A stretch of DNA of 64,000 nt, from assembly GCF_965249985.1 (NCBI RefSeq), contig NZ_OZ252280.1; one strand, given 5' to 3'. The translations under genes and the position numbers were made by a program. Below are positions 9,543-18,819 of the stretch, one piece after another. Every line of letters starts with the position of its first letter. The stretch's first letter is position 1. Source of the stretch: Algiphilus sp022763315 (GTDB taxonomy: Bacteria > Pseudomonadota > Gammaproteobacteria > Nevskiales > Nevskiaceae). Below the pieces are notes generated by a model that did no database searches, had not been told where the DNA came from, and saw only the letters and a list, made by a program, of their open reading frames with translations.

Positions 9543-9605
9543 CGAAGACACTCCGGCAGCTAGAAGACGACCGGCACACGTCTTCGCGCGCCGGGGCGGG
9601 CAATG

Positions 9606-9632
9606 GCCGCTGCACCCCTGGGGCGCAGCGGC
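9606..9632 (-). promoter_or_regulatory. Intercistronic hairpin between tsf and pyrH
   Basis: An 8-bp perfect inverted repeat (GCCGCTGC / GCAGCGGC) with an 11-nt loop lies 12 bp after the tsf stop, in the only sizeable gap of the rpsB-to-fabZ cluster. No U-run follows on the minus strand, so it is not a canonical terminator. It could stabilise the rpsB-tsf message or partly terminate it, lowering expression of the enzyme genes relative to the ribosomal genes. That role is inference. Confidence 0.5.
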
Positions 9633-9643
9633 GCAAGTCTACG

Positions 9644-10525
9644 CTAGCCCGCCGTCGCCTGCGCGGTGGCTTTCACTTCGCTGGCGAAATCGCTTTCCTG
9701 CTTCTCGATGCCCTCGCCCACTTCGAAACGCACGTACTGCGCAACGTCCGTGCTCTTCTGCTTGAGCAGCTTCTCGACCGTGGTATCGGGATCCTTGACG
9801 AAGGGCTGACCGTAGAGGGTGATCTCCGCCAGGTACTTGCGCAGACGCCCTTCGATCATCTTCTCGATGATCTCAGCCGGCTTACCGCTGTCCTCGGCCT
9901 GCGACTTCAGAATTTCCTTTTCGGAGGCGCGCACGTCCGCCGGCACATCCTCGGCGTTGCGGTACTGCGGATTCGAGGCCGCGATATGCATGGCCAGGTC
10001 CCGCGCCAACTCGGCGTCGTCACCAGCCGTCAGCGCCACCACAGTGCCGATGCGCTGGCCGTGGCGATAAGTCGCGATCGGGCCACCCGCATTATCGACC
10101 ACCACGAAACGCCGGATGTCCATCTTCTCGCCCAGCTTGGCGATCAGCGCACGGCGCTGCTCTTCCAGCGTGCCGTTGCCGTCGTCGATGGCGAGCAGCG
10201 CGTCCACGTCAACCGGACGGTGCTCAATGGCCAGCGTGGCGACCTTGTCGGCCAGCGCCATGAATTCCTCGTTCTTGGCGACGAAATCCGTCTCGCTGTT
10301 CACTTCGACCATGGCCACGGCGTTATCGCGCTCGACGATGGCGATCGTGCCATCGGCGGCGACGCGCGAGGCCTTCTTGTCGGCCTTGGCCATGCCGTCT
10401 TTGCGCATCTTCTCGATGGCGGCGTCGATGTCACCGTCGGTGGCCTGCAGCGCCTTCTTGCAATCCATCATCGCGGCGCCGGTGCGCTCGCGCAGTTCCT
10501 TCACAAGTGCTGCGGAAATGCTCAT
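9644..10525 (-). CDS. tsf: Elongation factor Ts
   Basis: EF-Ts exchanges GDP for GTP on EF-Tu. The 293-residue protein begins with the family block VKELRERTGAAMMDCKKAL. It continues through the UBA-like N-terminal domain and EVNSETDFVAKNEEF to a C-terminal region with ITLYGQPFVKDP. Length is about 10 residues over the E. coli protein. The start overlaps the rpsB stop as ATGA, so the two are translationally coupled. Confidence 0.97.
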   Translation of the reverse strand: MSISAALVKELRERTGAAMMDCKKALQATDGDIDAAIEKMRKDGMAKADKKASRVAADGTIAIVERDNAVAMVEVNSETDFVAKNEEFMALADKVATLAIEHRPVDVDALLAIDDGNGTLEEQRRALIAKLGEKMDIRRFVVVDNAGGPIATYRHGQRIGTVVALTAGDDAELARDLAMHIAASNPQYRNAEDVPADVRASEKEILKSQAEDSGKPAEIIEKMIEGRLRKYLAEITLYGQPFVKDPDTTVEKLLKQKSTDVAQYVRFEVGEGIEKQESDFASEVKATAQATAG

Positions 10526-11298
10526 GCCGATGCCTCCTGCGTGTCGTCGGCCGGTTCATTGGGGGCCGCTGCGGCCATCTGCGTTTCAGCATCGCGCGCG
10601 GCGCCGCCTACGGAGTTGGCGCCCTTGGCGTCAATCACGGCATCCGCGATGCACTGGCAGTAGAACTTGATGGCGCGCGTGGCGTCGTCGTTGCCGGGGA
10701 TGACCGAATCAATGCCATCCGGGCTGTTGTTGCTGTCCACCACCGCGATGATGCGGATACCCAGTTTGCGGGCTTCCTTGACGGCGATGTCTTCATAGCC
10801 GGTATCAATCACGAACAGACAGTCCGGCAGACTGTTCATGTGCTTGATACCGCCGAGGGAGCGCTGCAGCTTGGCGAGGTCGCGCTGGAATTCGAGCTGT
10901 TCCTTCTTGGGGAGCTTGTTGATTGAGCCGTCCTCGACCTGCTTCTCCATTTCGATGAGGCGGTTGATCGACTGCTTCATCGTCTTGAAGTTGGTAAGCG
11001 CCCCGCCCAGCCAACGCTGGTTGATGTACGGCATGCCGCAGCGACGGGCTTCCTGTTCCACGACATCGCGCGCGGCGCGCTTGGTGCCCACGAAGAGGAT
11101 CGATCCCCCGTTGGCCGCCAGCTTGCCCGCGTAGTTGCAGGCATCGCGCAGCATGGGGAGCGTGTGCTCCAGGTTGATGATGTGCACCTTGTTGCGGTGG
11201 CCGAAGATGTACGGATCCATCTTCGGGTTCCAGTAGCGCGTACGGTGTCCAAAATGCGCGCCCACTTCCAGCAGCTGGCGCATGGTGATGTCAGCCAT
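10522..11298 (-). CDS. rpsB: 30S ribosomal protein S2
   Basis: S2 is a small-subunit protein needed late in 30S assembly and for S1 binding. The 258-residue product starts MADITMRQLLEVGAHFGHRT and contains WLGGALTNFKT and the C-terminal SVIPGNDDA region typical of S2. The ATG at 11298 follows an AAGGAG Shine-Dalgarno motif seven bases upstream. An in-frame extension further upstream lies in leader and promoter sequence and was rejected. The gene heads the cluster that continues to fabZ. Confidence 0.97.
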   Translation of the reverse strand: MADITMRQLLEVGAHFGHRTRYWNPKMDPYIFGHRNKVHIINLEHTLPMLRDACNYAGKLAANGGSILFVGTKRAARDVVEQEARRCGMPYINQRWLGGALTNFKTMKQSINRLIEMEKQVEDGSINKLPKKEQLEFQRDLAKLQRSLGGIKHMNSLPDCLFVIDTGYEDIAVKEARKLGIRIIAVVDSNNSPDGIDSVIPGNDDATRAIKFYCQCIADAVIDAKGANSVGGAARDAETQMAAAAPNEPADDTQEASA

Positions 11299-11472
11299 GA
11301 TGACTCCTTGGGTTGTCAGCAGATCGCGCGGCGTGTGTTGCAGATCTCCCCGACGGGAAAACACCCAAGCTCGACGCGCGAATGGAATTTCGCCACTCAG
11401 ACGGCGATTGCCGACTGAGTCACGCCCTGAACGGCATGCAAGCTGCATTGCCAAACGAGGGCGCGCTTTATA
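11299..11472 (-). promoter_or_regulatory. rpsB promoter -10 and about 160-nt untranslated leader
   Basis: On the minus strand, TTGTGG (11491-11496) and TATAAA (11467-11472) are separated by 18 bp and followed by GCGCGCCC. A GC-rich discriminator of this kind is typical of promoters inhibited by ppGpp. The transcript would have a leader of about 160 nt before the rpsB ATG. Gammaproteobacterial rpsB leaders are known targets of S2 autoregulation, so the length fits such control. The specific S2-binding fold was not verified here. Confidence 0.65.
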
Positions 11473-11509
11473 CCATGCCGCGCCCTTTGCCCACAACGGC
11501 GGCATTTGA

Positions 11510-12292
11510 ATGGCCATTACGATCAAGTCCGCGGCGGAACAAGACGGCATGCGCGTAGCCTGTCAGGCGGCCGCCTCGGTGCTGCAGTATCTGGAACCCC
11601 ACGTCACGGCTGGCATCACCACCGGCGAACTCGATGATCTCGCCCGGGAATACGTGCAGGGCCCTTTGGGCTGCACCTCCGCCACCATCGGCTATACCGC
11701 CGGCAGCAGCCGCCCGCCCTTCCCCGGCGCCATCTGCACCTCGGTCAATCACGTGGTCTGCCACGGCATTCCGGGGCCGAAGAAGCTCAAGCGCGGCGAC
11801 ATCATGAATATCGACGTCACCGTCATCAAGGACGGCTGGCATGGCGACACCTCCAAGATGTACTACGTCGGCGAGCCCTCGGTGCTGGCACGTCGCCTGT
11901 GCGAGACCGCGCACCAGGCCATGGTCGCCGGCATCGAGATGGTTCGTCCGGGGGCCACGCTGGGCGATATCGGCCATGCCGTGCAACAGGTGGCTGAGGC
12001 CGAAGGGTTCTCGGTTGTCCGCGAGTATTGCGGCCACGGCATCGGCCGCGGCTTTCATGAGGATCCTCAGGTGCTGCACTACGGCAAGCCCGGCACGGGC
12101 CAGGCCCTCAAGCCCGGCATGACCTTCACTATCGAACCGATGGTCAATGCCGGCGCACCGGGTACGCGCGAGCTACCCGACGGTTGGACCGTAGTCACCC
12201 GGGACCACAAGCTGTCGGCGCAGTGGGAACACACCATCCTCGTCACAGAAAATGGCTACGAGGTGCTGACGCTGCGCGACGGCGCGGTCTGA
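11510..12292 (+). CDS. map: Type I methionine aminopeptidase
   Basis: Map removes the initiator methionine from nascent proteins. The 260-residue protein has the pita-bread metalloprotease ligands in order: the Asp of NIDVTVIKDGWHGDTSKMYY, the His and Glu of GHGIGRGFHEDP, and the Glu of FTIEPMVNAG. The substrate His lies in NHVVCHGIPGP. It is divergent from rpsB, the usual arrangement. The leader is short and no clear Shine-Dalgarno motif precedes the ATG. Confidence 0.97.
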   Translation: MAITIKSAAEQDGMRVACQAAASVLQYLEPHVTAGITTGELDDLAREYVQGPLGCTSATIGYTAGSSRPPFPGAICTSVNHVVCHGIPGPKKLKRGDIMNIDVTVIKDGWHGDTSKMYYVGEPSVLARRLCETAHQAMVAGIEMVRPGATLGDIGHAVQQVAEAEGFSVVREYCGHGIGRGFHEDPQVLHYGKPGTGQALKPGMTFTIEPMVNAGAPGTRELPDGWTVVTRDHKLSAQWEHTILVTENGYEVLTLRDGAV

Positions 12293-12310
12293 AGCGCGCA
12301 CAATCCTCCC

Positions 12311-14983
12311 ATGGAAAGCCCAACTGTCGCCGCCCACGCCGAATCCGCCTTTAGTCTTGAGAGCGTCCGGCGCCGCCTGCAGCCCGCCAGTGGCGGCAGC
12401 AGTACCGAGATCTTCCGGGACACGCTGCGCTGGGGCGCCGACCGCTTGCAGACCCTCTTTCATGAGGGCGCTCCCGCGGATGCACTGGTCGAAGCGCGTT
12501 CCATGCTGGTGGATGAAGTGCTGCGCGCAGCCTGGCAAGCACATGTCGGCACGCACAGCGATGGCCTTGCCCTGCTTGCAGTCGGCGGCTACGGCCGCAA
12601 CGAGTTGCTGCCTCACTCCGACATCGACCTTCTGGTCCTGCACAGCGACACCGGTCTTGAGCGCCATCGCGGCGAGCTTGAACAGTTCATGGCCATGCTC
12701 TGGGATATCGGCCTCGAAGTGGGAGCCTCGGTCCGCACCGTGGCGGACTGCCAGAGTCAGGCACGCGAGGACCTCAGCATCTTCACGACGCTGACCGAAC
12801 ATCGCCTGCTCGCCGGATCGCCGGCGCTGGTCGACGCGCTGGAAGCCGCCCTCGGACCGGACCATGTGTGGCCGAGTCAGGACTTCTTCCGCGCCAAGCT
12901 GAAGGAACAGCAAAGCCGCCACGCCAAGTTCGACGACACCGGCTACAAGCTCGAACCGAACGTCAAGGAGAGCCCGGGGGGACTGCGCGATATCCAGACC
13001 GTGGCGTGGGTCGCCAAGCGCCACTTCGGCGCCGGATCCTTGCGCGATCTTCGCGAGCGCGGCTTCCTGAGCAAGCAGGAATGCGACGAGCTCTACGCCG
13101 GTCAGGACTTCCTGTGGCGGGTGCGTTTCGCGCTGCACATGCTGACCGGGCGCAAGGAAGACCGTCTGCTGTTCGACCACCAGGTACGGGTGGCGACACT
13201 GTTCGGTTATGTAGATGCCGATTCGACGCTGGCCGTCGAGCAGTTCATGCAGCTCTACTACCGCAATATCAAGATGTTGACCTGTCTGAACGACATGCTG
13301 CTGCAGTTGTTCGAGCAGGCCATTCTGGACAATGCCGCGGCGGCGGAGCCGCACATTATCAACGAGCGCTTCTGCATCCGCAGTCACTTCATCGAAGCAC
13401 GACGCGACAATGTCTTCCGTGAACAACCCTGGGCGCTCATCGAGATCTTCCTGCAGCTACAGCGACACCCGGAGGTACACGGCATCGGCGCCAGCACGCT
13501 GCGCCTGATCCGTCGCGATCGCCGCTTGGTCGACGAAGGTCTACGCGAAACGCTGCACGCTCGCGAACTCTTCATTCAGATGTTCCGCGAGGAGCGCGGC
13601 CTCACTCGCGCCTTGCGACGCATGAATCGCTACGGCGTGCTCGGCCGCTACCTGCCCGACTTCGGCAAAGTCATCGGGCACATGCAGTACGACCTGTTCC
13701 ACACCCTCACGGTGGACGAGCACACCCTGTACGTGGTGCGCAACCTGCGCCGCATGGCGATGCAGCGTTTTCGTGACGAGCTCCCCTTCTGCCACGAGGT
13801 CATGCAGCGTGTTCCCCGCCGCGATCTGCTCTACCTGGGCGGCCTTTTTCACGATATCGGCAAGGGACAGGGCGGCGATCACTCCACCATCGGCGCCGAC
13901 ACCGCCAAGCGTTTTTGCCTCAATCATGGCCTGTCGCACGCCGACGCCGAACTGGTGGACTGGCTGGTACGCAATCACCTGCTGATGTCCCTGACGGCCC
14001 AGCGCATGGATATCTCCGACCCAGACGTGGTGACGGAATTCACGCAGAAGGTTGGCTCCCGCGCGCGCCTGGACTACCTTTTCCTGCTCACCTGCGCCGA
14101 TATCCGGGCGACCAATCCCAAACTGTGGAACAGCTGGCGCAAGTCACTGCTCGAAGAACTCTATCGGGCCACCGCCACCGCCTTCGAACGTGGAATCGAG
14201 AATCCTCAGGACACCGCAGAAGTGGTCTCCGAACGGCGCCAGCAGGCGCTGGCGCTGAGCGGCGTGCCCGCCACGGACGCGGAAAGCATCTGGAGCCGAC
14301 TCGACGCCGACTACTTCCTGCGCTACACGCCGGAAGAACTGGCGTGGCACCTACCCGCCCTGTTGCAGGCACGCCCCGACGGCACCTTGGTCCTGGTGGA
14401 AGAAGTGGCCGAACGGGGCACCACCGTTTTCGTTTACACCCTGGACCGAGATCGCCTTTTCGCCGTCACCACGGGCGTCCTGGCCCAGCTCGGCCTCAGC
14501 ATTCTTGATGCGCGACTGAACACCACCGCGGATGGCTTCGCGCTGGATTCCTATGTCGTCATCGAAGGCGATGGCAGCGCCATCGATGGCAGCAGCCGAC
14601 GGGAGGAGATCCAGTCGGCCTTGTGCGAACGTCTGCAGCCGGGGACGCTGGAATCGGTGCGCGTATCAAGGCGTGCCTCTCGCCAGCTCCGGCATTTCGA
14701 TACGCCCACTATTGTGCGCCACTACGCCGATGACACCCGCGACCGCACCGTGATCGAACTGGTGAGCGGTGACCGCCCCGGGCTGCTCTCGCTGGTCGGC
14801 GAAGTCTTTGCGGATCATGGCGTTCGGCTCGACGCCGCCAAGATCGCGACCATCGGCGAGCGCGCCGAGGACCTTTTCTACGTCACCGATGCAACCGACC
14901 AGCCTCTGGTCGACATCGACGCCGCCGACGCCCTATGCGACGACATCGTCGACCGGGTGAAGGCGATGGATGACAGCCCCTAA
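12311..14983 (+). CDS. glnD: PII uridylyltransferase/uridylyl-removing enzyme GlnD
   Basis: GlnD senses glutamine and adds or removes UMP on PII signalling proteins, thereby controlling nitrogen metabolism. The 890-residue protein has the nucleotidyltransferase motif GGYGRNELLPHSDIDLLVL (GG at 92-93, acidic pair D104/D106). A GlnD-type helical linker follows, then an HD domain with FHDIGKGQGGDHS (His514-Asp515) and two C-terminal ACT domains (about 700-780 and 810-885). All catalytic motifs are intact. It lies 18 bp after map, giving the map-glnD-dapD order known from pseudomonads. Confidence 0.96.
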   Translation: MESPTVAAHAESAFSLESVRRRLQPASGGSSTEIFRDTLRWGADRLQTLFHEGAPADALVEARSMLVDEVLRAAWQAHVGTHSDGLALLAVGGYGRNELLPHSDIDLLVLHSDTGLERHRGELEQFMAMLWDIGLEVGASVRTVADCQSQAREDLSIFTTLTEHRLLAGSPALVDALEAALGPDHVWPSQDFFRAKLKEQQSRHAKFDDTGYKLEPNVKESPGGLRDIQTVAWVAKRHFGAGSLRDLRERGFLSKQECDELYAGQDFLWRVRFALHMLTGRKEDRLLFDHQVRVATLFGYVDADSTLAVEQFMQLYYRNIKMLTCLNDMLLQLFEQAILDNAAAAEPHIINERFCIRSHFIEARRDNVFREQPWALIEIFLQLQRHPEVHGIGASTLRLIRRDRRLVDEGLRETLHARELFIQMFREERGLTRALRRMNRYGVLGRYLPDFGKVIGHMQYDLFHTLTVDEHTLYVVRNLRRMAMQRFRDELPFCHEVMQRVPRRDLLYLGGLFHDIGKGQGGDHSTIGADTAKRFCLNHGLSHADAELVDWLVRNHLLMSLTAQRMDISDPDVVTEFTQKVGSRARLDYLFLLTCADIRATNPKLWNSWRKSLLEELYRATATAFERGIENPQDTAEVVSERRQQALALSGVPATDAESIWSRLDADYFLRYTPEELAWHLPALLQARPDGTLVLVEEVAERGTTVFVYTLDRDRLFAVTTGVLAQLGLSILDARLNTTADGFALDSYVVIEGDGSAIDGSSRREEIQSALCERLQPGTLESVRVSRRASRQLRHFDTPTIVRHYADDTRDRTVIELVSGDRPGLLSLVGEVFADHGVRLDAAKIATIGERAEDLFYVTDATDQPLVDIDAADALCDDIVDRVKAMDDSP

Positions 14984-15005
14984 TTCACTCCAACCAGCAG
15001 AATCA

Positions 15006-15830
15006 ATGAACCAACAAGCACTCCAGACCGCCATCGAATCGGCATGGGAAGACCGGGACAACGTCACCCCTCAGCGCTCCGACGTCGCCGAGGCGGTGGA
15101 AGCCTGCATCCAGCTGCTTGACAGCGGCGCCGCCCGCGTGGCCGAGCCGGATGCCTCCGGCCAATGGCAGGTCAACCAGTGGCTGAAGAAGGCCGTGCTT
15201 CTCTCCTTCCGCCTGCACGGCAATGCCCCGGTGGAGATGGGCGCGCTGCGCGGCTGGGACAAGGTTCCGCTGAAGTACGCCGACTGGAGCGATGCCGACT
15301 TCCAGGCGCAGGGCGCACGCGTCGTGCCTCCAGCGGCTGTTCGTCGCGGCAGCTATGTCGCCCCTGGGGCCGTGCTGATGCCGTCTTACGTCAACATCGG
15401 AGCCTGGGTGGGCAAAGGCACCATGGTGGATACCTGGGCTACGGTCGGTTCCTGTGCCCAAATCGGTGAGAACGTGCACCTCTCCGGCGGCGCCGGCATT
15501 GGCGGCGTGCTGGAACCGCTGCAAGCCAACCCCACCATCATCGAGGACAACGTCTTCATTGGCGCCCGTTCCGAAATCGTCGAAGGCGTCATCGTGGAGC
15601 GCGACAGCGTGATTTCCATGGGCGTCTTCATCGGCCAGTCCACGCCCATCTACGATCGCGAAACCGGCGAAACCCTGCGCGGCCGCGTCCCGGCCGGCTC
15701 GGTTGTAGTGGCCGGTTCACTGCCGCGCGACAACGGTGCCTACAGCATCAATTGCGCCGTCATTGTCAAGAAGGTCGATGCCGGCACGCGTGCCAAGGTC
15801 GGACTGAACGCCCTCCTGCGTGACGTCTGA
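15006..15830 (+). CDS. dapD: Tetrahydrodipicolinate N-succinyltransferase
   Basis: DapD succinylates tetrahydrodipicolinate in the succinylase branch of diaminopimelate/lysine synthesis. The protein is 274 residues, matching the usual family length. It starts MNQQALQTAIESAWEDR and has a left-handed beta-helix with MPSYVNIGAWVGKGTMVDTW and IEDNVFIGARSEIVEGV. The ATG at 15006 was chosen over an upstream in-frame codon overlapping glnD because it matches DapD N-termini. dapE follows after 7 bp. Confidence 0.96.
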   Translation: MNQQALQTAIESAWEDRDNVTPQRSDVAEAVEACIQLLDSGAARVAEPDASGQWQVNQWLKKAVLLSFRLHGNAPVEMGALRGWDKVPLKYADWSDADFQAQGARVVPPAAVRRGSYVAPGAVLMPSYVNIGAWVGKGTMVDTWATVGSCAQIGENVHLSGGAGIGGVLEPLQANPTIIEDNVFIGARSEIVEGVIVERDSVISMGVFIGQSTPIYDRETGETLRGRVPAGSVVVAGSLPRDNGAYSINCAVIVKKVDAGTRAKVGLNALLRDV

Positions 15831-15837
15831 GCCCACC

Positions 15838-16995
15838 ATGACGGCCTATCCCGATGCCGAGGGCGGGCCCACGCGCGCGCTCCTCGAGCAGATGATTGCC
15901 TGCGCCTCGGTCACGCCGGAGGACGCCGGTTGTTCCGAGCTGATCCGTGACGCCCTGACGCCACTCGGTTTCAGCTGCGAGCATTTCGACGCGGGTGGCG
16001 TGCGCAACACCTGGCTGCGCATTGGCAGCCGCGCGCCGCTCTTTGTCTTTGCCGGGCATACGGATGTCGTGCCGACGGGGCCGCTGGAACGTTGGTCCAG
16101 CCCGCCCTTCGTGCCGACGGTGCGCGACGGCCTGCTGTATGGGCGCGGCGCCGCCGACATGAAATCCGGCCTGTGCGCGATGGTGACGGCCACCCGACGC
16201 TTTCTGGAGCGGGAAACGCTGGACGGCAGCATTGCCTTTCTGCTGACCAGTGACGAGGAGGGTCCGGCCCGCCATGGTACGCGGCACGTCATGCAACAGT
16301 TGCTGGCGCGCGACGTACGCCCGGATTTTGCGGTGGTGGGCGAAGCCTCCAGTGTGGAGACCCTGGGCGACCGCATCATGATCGGTCGTCGCGGATCGCT
16401 GAATCTGCGCCTACGTGTCGACGGGCGGCAGGGCCATGTCGCCTATCCGCACCGCGTCGACAACCCGATCCATCGCATCAGCCGCGCCATGGCGGAGCTG
16501 GCCAACGAGCACTGGGATGATGGCGATGAGGATTTCCCCCCGACCTCCTTCCAGGTATCCAATCTAAATGCCGGCACCGGCGCCACCAATGTCGTTCCCG
16601 GCAGCGCCGAGGCGCTCTGCAATTTCCGGCATTCCCCGGTGACCAGCGCCACTGCCCTAATGGCGCGCAGTGAGCGCATCATCGCCAAGCACTGCCCGGA
16701 CTACGTTGCGGAATGGGCGGTCTCCGGCGATCCCTTCGTCACCCAACGCGGCAGCCTGACGCGCGCTGCTGCAGAAGCCATCCAGACCGTCACCGGCCTC
16801 ACCCCCGAGATGTCCACCGCCGGCGGCACCTCGGATGCCCGCTTCATTGCGCCGGCGGGCGCGCAGGTCGTCGAGATCGGGCCGATCAACGCCAGCATCC
16901 ATCAGATCGACGAACACGTGCGGATCGCCGACCTGGATCCGCTGGCGCGCATTTACCAAGCGCTGCTTGGAAAGCTGGTGCTAGCCTCCGGCTGA
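15838..16995 (+). CDS. dapE: Succinyl-diaminopimelate desuccinylase
   Basis: DapE hydrolyses N-succinyl-L,L-diaminopimelate to L,L-diaminopimelate. It is a dizinc M20-family enzyme. The 385-residue protein carries the metal motifs FAGHTDVVPTGP and GRGAADMKSG, the catalytic Glu pair in TSDEEGPA, and the late His of GPINASIHQIDEHV. A dimerisation domain sits between about residues 180 and 295. It is paired with dapD. The ATG at 15838 was chosen; an earlier in-frame codon would overlap dapD. Confidence 0.95.
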   Translation: MTAYPDAEGGPTRALLEQMIACASVTPEDAGCSELIRDALTPLGFSCEHFDAGGVRNTWLRIGSRAPLFVFAGHTDVVPTGPLERWSSPPFVPTVRDGLLYGRGAADMKSGLCAMVTATRRFLERETLDGSIAFLLTSDEEGPARHGTRHVMQQLLARDVRPDFAVVGEASSVETLGDRIMIGRRGSLNLRLRVDGRQGHVAYPHRVDNPIHRISRAMAELANEHWDDGDEDFPPTSFQVSNLNAGTGATNVVPGSAEALCNFRHSPVTSATALMARSERIIAKHCPDYVAEWAVSGDPFVTQRGSLTRAAAEAIQTVTGLTPEMSTAGGTSDARFIAPAGAQVVEIGPINASIHQIDEHVRIADLDPLARIYQALLGKLVLASG

Positions 16996-17014
16996 GCACG
17001 CCTACGCACACCGC

Positions 17015-18772
17015 TTACGCTGTCGGAGCCGAATCCTGGTCAGCGTTCTCAAGCCAATTCTCTAGCTCACGCTCGGCATGCGCGGTAGCACGCGCAATGA
17101 TGTCGTCGAAGTGCTCCCAGTCAAACATGGCCGTACCCGCCACCGGCATCCGCAAATAGAGATCGGTGCGGGCTGCCCGCGCCTCCAACTCATCGCGCGT
17201 GGATAGCGTCGCTGTCCGATAGAGCAACTTGAAAATGTTGATGCGCTCGGCGGCCTCGCCTACGGACTCACCGCGCCGAACGCCAAAGTTCTCATCCGCA
17301 GATACGTCAGAGGCGATTACCGGACCACGCCCGAGATCGGCCAACGCATTAGAGGGCACCGGGGTCAGAACGCCACCATCGACCAGTACGTCACCGTTGT
17401 AAATGATCGGAGGCGCCACTCCTGGGACCGACATGCTGGCAACCAGCCAGTGTGCGAGTTGCCCGTTGTCGTGTAGCTCTGGGCAGGCGCGCGTGAGATT
17501 GGTGGTCATGCAGGCGAAGTAGCCGCGCATTTCCTCAATTCGCGTCTGACCGAATAAGTGCTCCAGATGCAGACGCGCCCGCCGCGCACGTATTAACGAC
17601 ACGCGCGGAAGCGTGAAATCATTCAGCAGATTGCGGGCTACGAACATGTCGTGCGCAATTGCGCGCGTCGCGTCGGCATCATGCCCGACGCCGTACAGGG
17701 CCCCCACCAGTGCGCCCATGCTGGTGCCGATGATGAGATCGGCGCGCAGTCCCAGACGATCCATCGCACGCAGCAGCCCAATGTGAGCGAAGCCTCGGGC
17801 ACCGCCCCCACCCAGGGCGAGTCCGATGGCCTCCCCAGTAAGCAGGCGCACCATACGATCAAAGGCAGCACGATCGCCCACCTCCACACGATGGTGCATT
17901 CGAGCCCCATACAGCGCGCGCCAGGCGAGACGATCGCTGGCACCGGCGCCGACAATCACGACCTCCGGCTCGGCCCGTCCTTCGAGCCTGCCCATACGCT
18001 CGCTCAGCGACGAGGGGCGGGCGGCAACGCCGGACGACGCGACAACAATAATGCGGTCGGCCTGTCGAAGACAGCGGCCACACCAGTCATCGTCGTTTCG
18101 ACGCGCCATGTAGACCACGAAACGGTAGTCCGATTCAAGGCCATCGAGCAGTTCCACGCCTTCCGCCGACGTTAGATCGCCGTCACAGCGCCGCTGCAAT
18201 CCCGGGCCGTCCAAACACTGCCCATCTGTGCGCACCACCGAGTCGCGCTCTGCCAGCGACTTGATCAGGTGATCAGCCACCACCTCCACTGGCGCTCCCT
18301 CGTGCGCAGGCACTACGGCCAATGTGCGGGCACTCCGGCGCTCATCTCCTACGCGGCGCGGCGGCGCATAAAGCACCGCCTGCAACCATCGCCGCATCGC
18401 TTCCCGACCAAAGGTCGGGTGACGGTAGAGCAGCCGCTCCACCGCCGCCTCGGGAAGATGGAGCACCTCGCTGTCCCTCACGGCACGCAGCGTGGCACGG
18501 TGTGCCTCGCCCGCCATCAGCGACAAGCCGCCCATCATCTCGCCCGAGCGAAGCTCCCGGACCACTTCGATGCCGCGTTCGGTTTCGCGTTCCGCGCGCA
18601 ACCGGCCATGCGCGACCAGATACAGTCCATCTCCAGGGCTGCCCTGCCGGTAGAGCACTTCCCCGCCCGCGATCCGTTGCAAGGTGCACTGTCGCGACAA
18701 GCGGGCGAGCCCAATCCTGCCGAGGGTGGCAAAGACGGGATTCTGCCGCAGGGCATCCTCAATGCGAGCCAT
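17015..18772 (-). CDS. Cyclic nucleotide-binding and patatin-like phospholipase protein (NTE family)
   Basis: This is a 585-residue protein predicted to hydrolyse phospholipids under control of a regulatory ligand. An N-terminal cNMP-binding fold (about residues 8-125) contains LYRQGSPGDGLYLVAHG. A middle region of about 170 residues has no recognised catalytic motif. The patatin domain has the oxyanion loop LALGGGGARGFAHIG, the nucleophile in GTSMG (Ser351) and the Asp of DGG (Asp465), so the Ser-Asp dyad is complete. This layout matches neuropathy-target-esterase-like bacterial proteins. The physiological lipid and the bound nucleotide cannot be read from sequence. The ATG at 18772 is used; a TTG precedes it. 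Confidence 0.88.
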   Translation of the reverse strand: MARIEDALRQNPVFATLGRIGLARLSRQCTLQRIAGGEVLYRQGSPGDGLYLVAHGRLRAERETERGIEVVRELRSGEMMGGLSLMAGEAHRATLRAVRDSEVLHLPEAAVERLLYRHPTFGREAMRRWLQAVLYAPPRRVGDERRSARTLAVVPAHEGAPVEVVADHLIKSLAERDSVVRTDGQCLDGPGLQRRCDGDLTSAEGVELLDGLESDYRFVVYMARRNDDDWCGRCLRQADRIIVVASSGVAARPSSLSERMGRLEGRAEPEVVIVGAGASDRLAWRALYGARMHHRVEVGDRAAFDRMVRLLTGEAIGLALGGGGARGFAHIGLLRAMDRLGLRADLIIGTSMGALVGALYGVGHDADATRAIAHDMFVARNLLNDFTLPRVSLIRARRARLHLEHLFGQTRIEEMRGYFACMTTNLTRACPELHDNGQLAHWLVASMSVPGVAPPIIYNGDVLVDGGVLTPVPSNALADLGRGPVIASDVSADENFGVRRGESVGEAAERINIFKLLYRTATLSTRDELEARAARTDLYLRMPVAGTAMFDWEHFDDIIARATAHAERELENWLENADQDSAPTA

Positions 18773-18819
18773 CAACGCGCCTTCTCGTATGCGCGAATGA
18801 GACGCGCCAAGCGCGCAGC

